Source: an uncultured Alphaproteobacteria bacterium
GTDB lineage: Bacteria > Pseudomonadota > Alphaproteobacteria > CAAHEQ01 > UBA3637
Direction: 5' to 3'
DNA: 64,000 bases
Assembly (NCBI GenBank): GCA_944393195.1
Contig: CALXZG010000001.1
Coordinates: 79,091 to 143,090 of the forward strand
A program made the translations under genes and the position numbers. The stretch's first letter is position 1; each line of letters opens with the position of its first letter. The notes beneath the pieces were generated by a model. It ran no database searches. It had not been told where the DNA came from and saw only the letters and a list, made by a program, of their open reading frames with translations. Shown here one piece after another: positions 6,189 to 14,841 of the stretch.

Positions 6189-7541
6189 ATGACTGAAACA
6201 AAAAATAAAAACGGAAAAAGTGGTGTGTATCAAAATAGTGATTTAGGGGCATCGGGTGTGTGTCATAAGACCCCCGATCAGGTCGGGGATGACGGTTTAA
6301 CAGTAGGGAGTGGGCGTTCAAAGATCCCCGCTTTCGCAGGGATGACGGAGAATATAGGGGGCGCAGGGATGAGAGAGAATAAAGAGCGCAGGGATGATGG
6401 ATGGGATAAAAAAACAGGGATGGCGGAAAAAAATAAAACGCGCAGAGATAACGAACAATATTCTTGGATTGAGGGGATGAACGGTATCATGTCGTCCGAA
6501 TCGGGGAAGAGTATGGTTGAAATGCTGGGCGTGTTGGCTTTAATGGGATTGTTGGCCGTGTTGGGTGCCAAAGGATACAGCATGGCCATGGAACGGGCAA
6601 CCGCCAATCGGATCGTGGAGGAAATCAATCGACGCTCCATTGTCTATTCACAACAATTGTTGATGACAACCTCCAATACCGCCCTGAACCATTCGGAACT
6701 GGCAACGGAAATCGAGGGCGGATATCCGGTCTCCGGCAACCGTTTCGGGGACGATTATTTTCAAATCGTCGTTCAAAAGCTTCCCCAAAATATCTGTACT
6801 CGGATTGGTAAACTGGGTTACGCCCGCGCCATACAGGTGTTGGCAAACGGAACAGCCTTAACCACCGCCGATCAATCGGCGTGTCAAGCTACCGGAAACG
6901 TGTTGATCTTTACATTTACCAAAGATATGACGCCGTGCGATGAATGTTTAAATAATACGAAGAGCTGTGAAACGGATAGCCAATGCGCGACAAATCAAAC
7001 ATGTCAAAATGGTATGTGCTTGTGTTCACCGTATTACGCGTGTAACGGGACATGTTGTCCGGCAGGTCAATTTTGTGTAAACGGACAATGTTCGGCGAAT
7101 GACAGTTGTCAAAGCACGGACGATTGTGATCAAGGATTGTGTATTAGCGGAAAATGTCAATGTCGGAGCTACCGAGATAATTGTACATATTTCTGTCAAA
7201 TGAGTAGTCCAAGCTATGGTGTTTGTTCGACAGGGGCATATTATGAAGAAGGGGCGTTCAGTATGGCCGGCACGGTTTGGTCTACGAAAACGCTGAATTG
7301 GTACACGGCATCGGATTTTTGCGCATCGTTGGGAAAAGAAATGGTGAGTTTGGAGGATTTGGGATGTGTTGCGGCCGGAGATACCTATACCTGTACCATT
7401 CCGGAAAAATTTAAAGGACATGGGACTGTTTGGACGACGGATTGGAAGGATAGTTCAAATATTTGGTTTGTCAACACTACGTCAGGCGCGGTCGCGTCTA
7501 ACGTTTGGCACGCCATGCACCCCGTCGCCCTCTGCCATTAA
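6189..7541 (+). CDS. Prepilin-like protein B with long repeat-derived leader and C-type-lectin-like end
   Basis: A 450-residue protein. The start at 6189 keeps the conserved element-SD-ATG spacing; a later start at 6477 or 6489 is possible. Residues 1-106 form a very long leader ending SSESG, containing translated dispersed repeats (KIPAFAGMT, DQVGDDG). Then K-S-M-V-E-M-L and a hydrophobic helix (about 108-130) give a prepilin-like site with lysine at +1. The globular part resembles gene A (N-I-C-T-R-I-x-x-L-G-Y-A). Two C-x5-C modules follow (from about residue 258). The last 110 residues look like a C-type-lectin/Lcl_C (DUF1566-like) domain: NWYTASDFCASLGKEMVSL, an SNIWFVNTTSG segment and the ending ALCH. 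I infer a secreted or pilus-tip adhesin. Base use in the last 80 bases is richer in C than upstream. Confidence 0.6.
   Translation: MTETKNKNGKSGVYQNSDLGASGVCHKTPDQVGDDGLTVGSGRSKIPAFAGMTENIGGAGMRENKERRDDGWDKKTGMAEKNKTRRDNEQYSWIEGMNGIMSSESGKSMVEMLGVLALMGLLAVLGAKGYSMAMERATANRIVEEINRRSIVYSQQLLMTTSNTALNHSELATEIEGGYPVSGNRFGDDYFQIVVQKLPQNICTRIGKLGYARAIQVLANGTALTTADQSACQATGNVLIFTFTKDMTPCDECLNNTKSCETDSQCATNQTCQNGMCLCSPYYACNGTCCPAGQFCVNGQCSANDSCQSTDDCDQGLCISGKCQCRSYRDNCTYFCQMSSPSYGVCSTGAYYEEGAFSMAGTVWSTKTLNWYTASDFCASLGKEMVSLEDLGCVAAGDTYTCTIPEKFKGHGTVWTTDWKDSSNIWFVNTTSGAVASNVWHAMHPVALCH
6267..6293 (-). repeat. Dispersed repeat inside the leader of gene B (CGATCAGGTCGGGG variant)
   Basis: Reverse-oriented copy of the 5700/5851 repeat. 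Read in frame it encodes the PDQVGDDG part of the leader. Confidence 0.8.
6319..6346 (-). repeat. Dispersed repeat inside the leader of gene B (CGCTTTCGCAGGGATGA variant)
   Basis: Reverse-oriented copy of the 2988 repeat, encoding KIPAFAGMT in frame. Degenerate GCGCAGGGATGA-like units continue to about 6450, as if the end of the repeat had been amplified in tandem. Confidence 0.8.
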
Positions 7542-7584
7542 AATCTTATCAGGGGATACGTTTCAAATCATACGACCGGTTTTT

Positions 7585-8541
7585 CTATTTATGATTGTGT
7601 GCCCGGGGGTGTGAACTGTCATAAACTTCCTGTAAATGCTCCATGGTGATTTCGGTATAACGCTGCGTCGCCGATAACGAAGCGTGCCCCAATAATTCCT
7701 GTACCGTTCGTAAATCTCCGCCTCCTTGTAACAAATGTGTGGCAAAGCTATGCCGCAGTGCATGCGGTGTTACCGTGTCCGGCAGATTGAGGTACCGCCG
7801 AATTGCCCGGACATTCCTTTGGACAACGCCGGGATTAATGCGATCCCCTCGGGCACCGATAAATAAAGGTGTTTGCCCCCCGGGATTGGAACGGGCTTTT
7901 AAATAGGTCACCACCGCTTTGCGTACTGCCGGTAAAATCGGAATCATCCGTTGTTTATTTCCTTTACCGGTAATGGTAAACGTTTCCCCGCGCACAGGAA
8001 AGTCCGCAACATTTAAAGATAATGCCTCGGCTATCCGTAAACCGCACCCGTACATCATCATGTATAAAGCAACATCACGTTTAGCCTCCCATGGTTCTTT
8101 GGCGATTTTGCGGGCTGCGTCCAAAAAACGGCCGGCATCCGTGACGGATAAAGGCTTGGGCAATATTTTTCCAGGCCTGGCCGATCGAATGGCCATAATG
8201 GCGGTATTTTCCAAAATATGATTGCGCATTAAATACTTGAAAAAATTACGAACCGCCGACATTCCGCGGGCAATGCTAGCACGTGAAATATGCAACTCCG
8301 ACCGCCAAACCAAAAAAGACCGAAAATCGGAAACGGTTAATGTTTTTAAATCATGCAGGTCAACACGACCCCCGATATGATCAAATAAAAACGTAAAAAA
8401 TTCCTTAATATCCCGATAATAGGATTCGCCCGTTTTATCCGATAACCGTCGCTCTAACAATAAATTTTGTTGCCACTCATCAACGATGACCTGTAATTTT
8501 TCCGCACAAGTTTCATCAATAGTCTTGTATTCTGTCGTCAT
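7585..8541 (-). CDS. xerC: Tyrosine recombinase XerC/XerD family
   Basis: A 318-residue tyrosine recombinase. The ATG at 8541 (MTTEYKTIDE) follows an AGGAT SD; a longer frame to 8598 lacks one. The N-terminal SAM-like core-binding domain covers about 15-105. The catalytic domain shows GCGLRIAEAL (Arg), GKGNKQR (Lys), HALRHSFATHLL (His-x-x-Arg), LGHASLSATQRY (His and the nucleophile Tyr). Xer recombinases resolve chromosome dimers at dif. Divergence from priA is a common alphaproteobacterial arrangement, so this is probably the housekeeping enzyme. It also lies next to the repeat-rich prepilin locus. It converges on gene B with a 43-base gap and no clear terminator. Confidence 0.85.
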   Translation of the reverse strand: MTTEYKTIDETCAEKLQVIVDEWQQNLLLERRLSDKTGESYYRDIKEFFTFLFDHIGGRVDLHDLKTLTVSDFRSFLVWRSELHISRASIARGMSAVRNFFKYLMRNHILENTAIMAIRSARPGKILPKPLSVTDAGRFLDAARKIAKEPWEAKRDVALYMMMYGCGLRIAEALSLNVADFPVRGETFTITGKGNKQRMIPILPAVRKAVVTYLKARSNPGGQTPLFIGARGDRINPGVVQRNVRAIRRYLNLPDTVTPHALRHSFATHLLQGGGDLRTVQELLGHASLSATQRYTEITMEHLQEVYDSSHPRAHNHK

Positions 8542-8592
8542 TTTTTGTATCCTGTCTGTACTTATGATTAATATAAAGGAAAATAAATCAAA

Positions 8593-10551
8593 ATGCAACG
8601 TTTGACTGTTTTAATGCCGGCGCCTTTGGGATGTTATGATTACGCCGCGGAAACCGATATCGCCCCCGGTACGTTTGTCCGTGTCCCTTTCGGTCGGAAA
8701 GAAAATGTCGGCGTTGTATGGGATCAGGCACCGGATAATACGATTCCCGATACCAAAGTCAAATCCGTCACAACCGTTCTGGATATACCACCTTTGCCGT
8801 CCGAAACAATCCGTTTCGTTAATTGGGTGGCCGGGTATACCCTCTCCCCCTTGGGTATGGTTTTGAAAATGGCCTTAATTCCGGATATGGAAAAAGAAAG
8901 TAAACACTCTTTGTCTTTTGCTCATCCGATTCCCGATTTTCAAACAGTGGCCTTTTCCGATGCCCAAACCGCCGCCGTTCGGAAATTAATCGGTAAAATG
9001 GGGCAAGGCTTTACTGTTTCCCTGTTGGACGGTGTGACCGGCTCCGGAAAAACCGAAGTATATTTCGAAATGATGGCTTCGGCCTTACGAGCGCAAACTC
9101 CTGTTTTGGTTTTATTACCGGAAATAACCCTGACAACGGCTTGGTTGGAACGATTTGAAAAACGATTCGGTGTCCGCCCCGCCGTATGGCATTCCTCTTT
9201 AACCCCGAAACAACGCCGTGATACGTGGCAGGCGGTTGCCGCCGGTCAGGCTCCTGTTGTTGTCGGGGCGCGATCGGCGCTGTTTTTACCGTATCAAAAA
9301 CTCGGTTTGATTATCGTGGATGAAGAACATGACGCCTCTTTTAAACAAGAAGATGGTGTTTTGTATCAGGCGCGCGATATGGCTATCGTTCGCGCTAAAA
9401 TCGCCAATTGCCCTATCGTATTGGCATCGGCAACACCTTCGGTTGAAACATATTGTAATGTCGCCGCCGGCCGGTATGACCACATTCTGTTGCCCGAACG
9501 TTTTTCCGGAGCCGTTTTCCCGGATATTCATATCGTTGATATGCGTCGAAAAGAAAAAGGAAAAATTTCGTTTATTTCCCCTTTGTTGCGCGATTTGTTG
9601 GCGGCTCGTTTGGCGGCCAAAGAACAATCCCTTTTGTTTATTAATCGACGGGGATATGCACCACTGATTTTGTGTCGCGCTTGCGGGGAAAGAATCCAAT
9701 GCCCGCATTGTTCAGCTTGGTTGGTAGAACACCGGCATCAAAAATGTCTGCAATGCCACCATTGCGGCTATACACGTCCCGTTCCGACCGTTTGCCCGGC
9801 TTGTCAGGAGGAGGGAACACTTATTGCCTGTGGCCCCGGTGTGGAAAGAATTGAAGAGGAGGTTCGGCTTTTGTTTCCGGAGGCCGTTTGTGCCGCCGTT
9901 ACCTCCGATACATTGGCCGATGTTCGTCAGTTTGAAACGTTACTGGAACGTATTGCCGCCCATGAAATTGATATCCTAATCGGTACGCAAATGTTGGCCA
10001 AAGGACATAATTTTCCTGATTTGACATTAGTCGGTGTCATAGATGCGGATATGGGATTGGCCGGTGGTGATTTGCGGGCCAGTGAACGAACCTTTCAATT
10101 GTTGCATCAGGTAATGGGGCGTGCCGGCCGTGATCGCAAAAAAGGGGAGGCGGTTTTGCAATCCTATTGCCCTGAAAACCTGATTATTCAGGCTTTACAG
10201 GCAAACGATCGCCATCGTTTTATGGACGAGGAAATTGCATCGCGTGAGGTGTTGGGCATGCCGCCCTTTGGTCGCTTGGCTGCTGTGATTGTCAGTGGTA
10301 GGGATCAAAACCAAACGTATCGGATAGCGGCCGATTTGGCCAAGAAAGCCCCCTATATCCCCAATGTATCCGTATTAGGGCCGGTGGCCGCTCCGTTGGC
10401 TGTTTTACGCGGTCGGTATCGGTTTCGATTGTTGGTTAAAACACCACGGGACTTTAAATTGCAAAATATGTTGATGTCATGGTTGTCCCGTGTGCCTGTG
10501 CCGGCCGGTGTGGATGTCCGTCTGGATATTGATCCGTATAGTTTCTTTTAA
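8593..10551 (+). CDS. priA: Primosomal replication protein N' (PriA helicase)
   Basis: A 652-residue SF2 helicase that reloads the replisome at stalled forks. The N-terminal 3'-DNA-binding domain spans about 1-100. Walker A is GVTGSGKTEVYFE and the DExH box is VDEEHDASF. Helicase motif III is LASATPS. The zinc-binding insertion between about 355 and 405 carries the paired cysteines (CRACGERIQCPHC, CLQCHHCGY, CPAC). The RAGRD motif VI is near 510. It is somewhat shorter than E. coli PriA (about 730), as is usual in this class. It is divergent from xerC with a 51-base shared upstream region and SD AAAGGAAA. Confidence 0.93.
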   Translation: MQRLTVLMPAPLGCYDYAAETDIAPGTFVRVPFGRKENVGVVWDQAPDNTIPDTKVKSVTTVLDIPPLPSETIRFVNWVAGYTLSPLGMVLKMALIPDMEKESKHSLSFAHPIPDFQTVAFSDAQTAAVRKLIGKMGQGFTVSLLDGVTGSGKTEVYFEMMASALRAQTPVLVLLPEITLTTAWLERFEKRFGVRPAVWHSSLTPKQRRDTWQAVAAGQAPVVVGARSALFLPYQKLGLIIVDEEHDASFKQEDGVLYQARDMAIVRAKIANCPIVLASATPSVETYCNVAAGRYDHILLPERFSGAVFPDIHIVDMRRKEKGKISFISPLLRDLLAARLAAKEQSLLFINRRGYAPLILCRACGERIQCPHCSAWLVEHRHQKCLQCHHCGYTRPVPTVCPACQEEGTLIACGPGVERIEEEVRLLFPEAVCAAVTSDTLADVRQFETLLERIAAHEIDILIGTQMLAKGHNFPDLTLVGVIDADMGLAGGDLRASERTFQLLHQVMGRAGRDRKKGEAVLQSYCPENLIIQALQANDRHRFMDEEIASREVLGMPPFGRLAAVIVSGRDQNQTYRIAADLAKKAPYIPNVSVLGPVAAPLAVLRGRYRFRLLVKTPRDFKLQNMLMSWLSRVPVPAGVDVRLDIDPYSFF

Positions 10552-10663
10552 TCCCTTGATTCACAATTTCAACGGGTTGTCAAAAACATAATATCAGATG
10601 CTTTTTTTGCTTGCTATTCGTCATAAAATTTGTAAAATGACACACATAAATAAGGAAAGAAAA

Positions 10664-10807
10664 ATGCCGCAAGTGATAACATCCTCTCGATATCTGTTGA
10701 CGGATAAGGCTTTTTCTCCCCTTTTAATACCTGTTAATTTTAACCGAAGCTCCCTGAATTTAAAGGGAGTTTTTTCTTTTCAACTTAACAAAGGAATATG
10801 CGTATGA
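10664..10807 (+). other. Possible pyrG leader ORF with internal terminator
   Basis: After SD AAGGAAAG an ATG at 10664 opens a 47-codon frame (MPQVITSSRYLLTDKAFSPL onward) that runs through a terminator-like hairpin and overlaps the pyrG start. It could be a leader peptide in an attenuator, or chance. Codon quality is unremarkable and no homology is recognised. Confidence 0.25.
10748..10778 (+). terminator. Terminator/attenuator hairpin just upstream of pyrG
   Basis: CTCCCT/AGGGAG stem with loop GAATTTAA, followed by TTTTTTCTTTT, ending about 25 bases before the pyrG ATG. Either it ends readthrough from priA, or it attenuates pyrG. Confidence 0.65.
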
Positions 10808-12432
10808 CAAAATATGTTTTTATCTTGGGCGGTGTGGTTTCTTCTTTGGGCAAAGGGATAGCTTCGGCCTCTGTCGGTTGTTTGCTGAAAGCGCGCGGTT
10901 ATTCGGTTCGGATGCGTAAAATGGATCCGTATCTGAATGTGGATCCCGGTACGATGTCACCGTATCAACACGGCGAAGTCTTTGTGACGGATGACGGGGC
11001 GGAAACCGATTTGGATTTAGGTCATTACGAACGCTTTACGGACGGTAATTGTCATAAAACGGATAGTATTTCCGGCGGTCGAATTTATTATAACGTGATT
11101 CAAAAAGAACGCCGCGGTAATTATCTGGGCGCAACGGTTCAGGCGATTCCCCATGTGACAAATGAAATTAAAGATTTTATTAAATCCGACCTGCATGGTG
11201 AAGATTTTGTTTTATACGAAGTCGGCGGTACCGTCGGTGATATTGAAGGAACATTGTTTTTAGAGGCTATTCGTCAATTTGCCAATGATGTCGGTCGCCA
11301 AAATGTCCTGTTTTTATTCCTGACCTTACTGCCTTACATCGATACGGCCGGTGAGTTGAAAACCAAACCGACGCAACATGCGGTTAAAACATTGATGGAA
11401 GCCGGTATTCAGGCCGATATTCTTTTGTGTCGCAGTAAGGTTATGCTCGGTTCCGATGAACGTCGTAAACTCGGCTTGTTCTGTAATGTCGCGCCGGATG
11501 ATGTTATCATGGCTTTGGATGTGGATAATATCTATAAAATTCCCCTGACCTATCATAAACAAGGTTTGGATACACAGGTTTTAAAACATTTCGGTATGTT
11601 GGATAACGCGCCCGAACCGGATTTATCCCTCTGGAAAAATATTATTACGATTTGTCAGAATTATGAAAAAGAAGTCAAAATCGCCGTCGTCGGTAAATAT
11701 TGCGGTTTGTTGGAGGCGTATAAATCATTGCATGAAGCTTTAATTCACGCCGGAATTGATAATCATGCCAAAGTGAAAATCAGTTGGCTGGATGCCGAAC
11801 AATTGGAATCTATGTCGCAGGAAGAAGTGAATACTACTCTGTCCGATTTTGCGGGTATCTTGGTCCCCGGCGGTTTCGGTATTCGCGGCATTGATGGTAA
11901 AATAAAGGCTATTCGGTATGCGCGCGAACATAACATTCCTTTCTTTGGTATCTGTTTGGGCATGCAAATGGCCGTGGTGGAAGCCTGTCGTTCTTTACTG
12001 GGAATAGAAAATGCCGGCTCGGCCGAATTTGGCGGTAACGGAACGCCGGTCATTTCGAAAATGAAAGTCTGGGAACAAGACGGTGTTCAACATATCCGCC
12101 CCGATAACGGTGATTTGGGCGGTACAATGCGGTTGGGGGCTTATCCTTGTGTCTTACAACCCGGTTCGTTGGCTGCGCAAATTTATGATAATGCTGTCGA
12201 AATTCGGGAACGGCACCGTCATCGTTATGAAATGGATATTTCCTATGAAAAAGATTTGGCGCAGCACGGCTTTATCGTTTCCGGTAAATCACCGGACGGC
12301 TTGTTGCCTGAAATTATCGAAATACCGGATCACCCTTTCTTTATCGCGGTTCAATTCCACCCGGAATTTACATCGCGTCCCGGTAAACCGAATCCGATTT
12401 TCCGAGCCTTTATCAAGGCTGCTTTGAAATAA
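10804..12432 (+). CDS. pyrG: CTP synthase
   Basis: A 542-residue enzyme that converts UTP and glutamine to CTP. The synthetase domain starts KYVFILGGVVSSLGKGIASA (P-loop) and includes MDPYLNVDPGTMSPYQHGEV. The C-terminal glutamine amidotransferase has the Cys nucleophile in GICLGMQMAVVE and the His-x-Glu of FHPEFTSRP. Start 10804 is chosen over 10798 because the AAAGGA SD lies 8 bases from it and only 2 from the earlier ATG. It is preceded by a terminator-like hairpin that may regulate it. Confidence 0.96.
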   Translation: MTKYVFILGGVVSSLGKGIASASVGCLLKARGYSVRMRKMDPYLNVDPGTMSPYQHGEVFVTDDGAETDLDLGHYERFTDGNCHKTDSISGGRIYYNVIQKERRGNYLGATVQAIPHVTNEIKDFIKSDLHGEDFVLYEVGGTVGDIEGTLFLEAIRQFANDVGRQNVLFLFLTLLPYIDTAGELKTKPTQHAVKTLMEAGIQADILLCRSKVMLGSDERRKLGLFCNVAPDDVIMALDVDNIYKIPLTYHKQGLDTQVLKHFGMLDNAPEPDLSLWKNIITICQNYEKEVKIAVVGKYCGLLEAYKSLHEALIHAGIDNHAKVKISWLDAEQLESMSQEEVNTTLSDFAGILVPGGFGIRGIDGKIKAIRYAREHNIPFFGICLGMQMAVVEACRSLLGIENAGSAEFGGNGTPVISKMKVWEQDGVQHIRPDNGDLGGTMRLGAYPCVLQPGSLAAQIYDNAVEIRERHRHRYEMDISYEKDLAQHGFIVSGKSPDGLLPEIIEIPDHPFFIAVQFHPEFTSRPGKPNPIFRAFIKAALK

Positions 12433-12470
12433 CGATCAGGTTTGCGTAATCATACGCGTGTCGGTATATC

Positions 12471-12500
12471 AAAAAAGGTTATCACATGATAACCTTTTTT
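12471..12500. terminator. Bidirectional terminator between pyrG and pyk
   Basis: AAAAAAGGTTATCA/TGATAACCTTTTTT is a near-perfect inverted repeat with A- and T-runs on opposite sides. It serves both converging genes. Confidence 0.9.
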
Positions 12501-12538
12501 CGATAAGCTGATTCTTTGAAACGGAATAACCGCAATAA

Positions 12539-13954
12539 TTATTCTACGGTTGCAATATGCAGAATATTGGTTGTTCCTTTCTCGGCGAACGGAATACCGG
12601 CCGTCATAATAACCGTTTCTCCTTTTTTAGCCAGCTTTAATTCTTTGGCTGTTTCTACGGCAACCGGTGATACCGCCGTCATGTCCTTTAAACTTTTGGT
12701 GACAAAAGGTCGCACTCCCCATACCAAAGCCATGCGATTGGCAATTCGAACATCCGGCGTTAATCCTAAAATCGGAACCAAAGCCCGTTCCCGCGCCGCC
12801 CGTAACGTTGTCTTGCCCGAAATAGAGTAAGTCGCAATACAGGCCGGTTTTTCCAATACTTTCACCATTTGCTTCATACTGGACGTAATGGCGCTGGCCG
12901 TTGTTTTATCCGGCGGCATTGAATTTACTTCCATGGCGTGCGCATAATAAACGTCATCTTGAATTTTGGAAATAATGCGTCGCATCATCGTAACCGCTTG
13001 TACCGGATACCGACCGGCCGCCGTTTCAGCCGATAACATCACGCCATCCGCCCCTTCATAAACGGCCGTCGCCACATCGGATACCTCCGCCCGTGTCGGC
13101 ACCGGCGCATGAATCATACTTTCCAACATCTGGGTAGCGACAATCACCGGCTTGCCCGCTAACCGACAAACATCAATAATTCGTCGTTGCAGCGACGGAA
13201 CCGATTCAATCGGGCATTCAACCCCTAAATCCCCGCGCGCAACCATAACCCCGTCGGCTAAATCCACAATTTCATCTAAATGGACTAAGGCTGACGGTTT
13301 TTCGATTTTAACAATGATACCGGCTTTGTCCCCGATTAAATCCCGGGCCATTTTAACATCTTCCGGTTGCTGTACAAATGATAGGCAAATCCAATCCACA
13401 CCCAATTTTAACGCAAATTGTAAATCATCCTTGTCCTTTTCGGTTAAGGCCGAAATCGGTAAAACAACATCCGGGACATTGACCCCTTTATGATCGGATA
13501 AAGGGCCACCTACAATAACCTTTGTATTGACATAATTTTTTCCGAAATCCATGACCTGTAATTGAACTTGTCCGTCATTTAAAAGTAACACCATATCCTT
13601 TTTTAAAACGGCAAAAATTTCCGGGTGCATGAGGGCAACACGACTTTCGTCCCCCGGTGTTTCGTCCATATCCATCCGAAACATTTGTCCGTTTTTCAAA
13701 ACAATTTCTTCATGAGCAAATCGCCCGACACGTAATTTCGGTCCCTGCATATCGGCCAATATGCTGTAATGTGTTCCGTTTTCTTTGGCCAGTTCCCGAA
13801 TAAAGGTATACCGTTCCCGATGTTCGTCATGAGATCCATGACTGAAATTTAACCGAAAGACATTTACACCGGCACGCATCAATGCCGCAATTTTTTCCCG
13901 TCCCGAAGACGACGGACCCAAAGTGGCCACGATTTTAGTAAAATTTGTTTTCAT
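12539..13954 (-). CDS. pyk: Pyruvate kinase
   Basis: A 471-residue glycolytic enzyme (PEP + ADP to pyruvate + ATP). Seen: KIVATLGPSS, GVNVFRLNFSHG, the IVKIEKPSAL catalytic-lysine signature, the DGVMVARGDLGVE loop, VIVATQMLESMI and EGADGVMLSAETAAG. The length is typical for the family. Last gene of a three-gene minus-strand operon (GGDEF protein, aldose-epimerase family protein, pyk) with only 5 bases to the gene before it. Confidence 0.95.
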   Translation of the reverse strand: MKTNFTKIVATLGPSSSGREKIAALMRAGVNVFRLNFSHGSHDEHRERYTFIRELAKENGTHYSILADMQGPKLRVGRFAHEEIVLKNGQMFRMDMDETPGDESRVALMHPEIFAVLKKDMVLLLNDGQVQLQVMDFGKNYVNTKVIVGGPLSDHKGVNVPDVVLPISALTEKDKDDLQFALKLGVDWICLSFVQQPEDVKMARDLIGDKAGIIVKIEKPSALVHLDEIVDLADGVMVARGDLGVECPIESVPSLQRRIIDVCRLAGKPVIVATQMLESMIHAPVPTRAEVSDVATAVYEGADGVMLSAETAAGRYPVQAVTMMRRIISKIQDDVYYAHAMEVNSMPPDKTTASAITSSMKQMVKVLEKPACIATYSISGKTTLRAARERALVPILGLTPDVRIANRMALVWGVRPFVTKSLKDMTAVSPVAVETAKELKLAKKGETVIMTAGIPFAEKGTTNILHIATVE

Positions 13955-13959
13955 TTTTT

Positions 13960-14841
13960 CTATCCTTGAATATTAAACGTAATTTTTCCCGTTATGGTTT
14001 GTCCGGGACCAATACTGCGAATTCCCGTGCCGATAACACCGCCTGCCGCCAGGTTGAAAGCGTTTGTCGCACAGGTCGTCGGTTCTAAACAAAAGAAATT
14101 TTTTCCCTTTGGGGCATATAATACAACATGATGAAATAACGCATCCGTTTGCATTTGAATCGTTATGCCTTTGTCGGGATAAACAACTTTTGCTTGTTCT
14201 TCAAATCCACCGAAACACGTATCAAATACGGCATTTTTTAACGGTTTTCCGCCATCGAACTGCCACGCGTCAGGGGTGGTATAGGGTTGATCGAAAATCG
14301 GATCGGATTCATTGCTCCACACAACTTGCGTCTTAAAATCCAACACAACATCCTTTTCCTTGGGAAAGAACGGATGAATGCCTAATCCGCAAGGCATCGG
14401 CAATGGTCCGGGATTGGTAACACTGATGGTGATTTGTAATCCGCTTTCGGATAAAGTATAATTGACTTCGGCCTGATAATTAAACGGAAAACCGCCGTCT
14501 TCTTTCCGGTGCGTCATACCAATTGTTATTGCATTGTCATCTTGCCGGATAATTTGCCATACGGATTTCCAACCGTCACCATGAATCGGATCACTGAATC
14601 CGACTTGGTTTTTGGCAACCTTGCGTAAAATGCCCCAATAGGTAAAACTGCCGCCGCGAATACGCCCGCAATAAGGCAACATTAAAAACATAGCCGATTG
14701 AATCGCTTCATTTTTTTCTTTTGATAAATCGGTCGGGCGTAAAATATCATGCCCGCGATAGGTCAAAAAAGATAACGAACCCCCAAGTTCCGGAAGAATG
14801 CCGACCTTCATCTGACCGGCGGATAAGACAATTTCTTGCAT
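13960..14841 (-). CDS. Aldose 1-epimerase family protein (GalM/YeaD-like)
   Basis: A 293-residue beta-sandwich mutarotase-family protein: LPELGGSLSFLTYRGHDIL near the start, a CGLGIHPFFP segment holding the family His, and a Glu in CLEPTTCATNAFNLAAGG. Such enzymes interconvert anomers of aldoses or hexose-6-phosphates. The exact substrate cannot be read from sequence. The ATG overlaps the stop of the upstream GGDEF gene by one base (TAATG), so translation is coupled. Confidence 0.8.
   Translation of the reverse strand: MQEIVLSAGQMKVGILPELGGSLSFLTYRGHDILRPTDLSKEKNEAIQSAMFLMLPYCGRIRGGSFTYWGILRKVAKNQVGFSDPIHGDGWKSVWQIIRQDDNAITIGMTHRKEDGGFPFNYQAEVNYTLSESGLQITISVTNPGPLPMPCGLGIHPFFPKEKDVVLDFKTQVVWSNESDPIFDQPYTTPDAWQFDGGKPLKNAVFDTCFGGFEEQAKVVYPDKGITIQMQTDALFHHVVLYAPKGKNFFCLEPTTCATNAFNLAAGGVIGTGIRSIGPGQTITGKITFNIQG

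Noticed and set aside
2927..6346. A CRISPR array, suggested by several similar short repeats
   Set aside because: The repeats are palindromic, irregularly spaced, found in both orientations and partly within coding sequence. There are no uniform spacers and no cas genes.
7400..7541. A diversity-generating retroelement variable region at the end of gene B
   Set aside because: No reverse transcriptase, accessory gene or template repeat was found in the window, and the stretch is not rich in AAC/AAT codons. Kept only as a test in a finding.
7585..8541. XerC as a dedicated invertase for the prepilin promoters
   Set aside because: Its divergence from priA is a normal housekeeping arrangement and the 28-bp elements do not match known dif arms. 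The link remains speculative.
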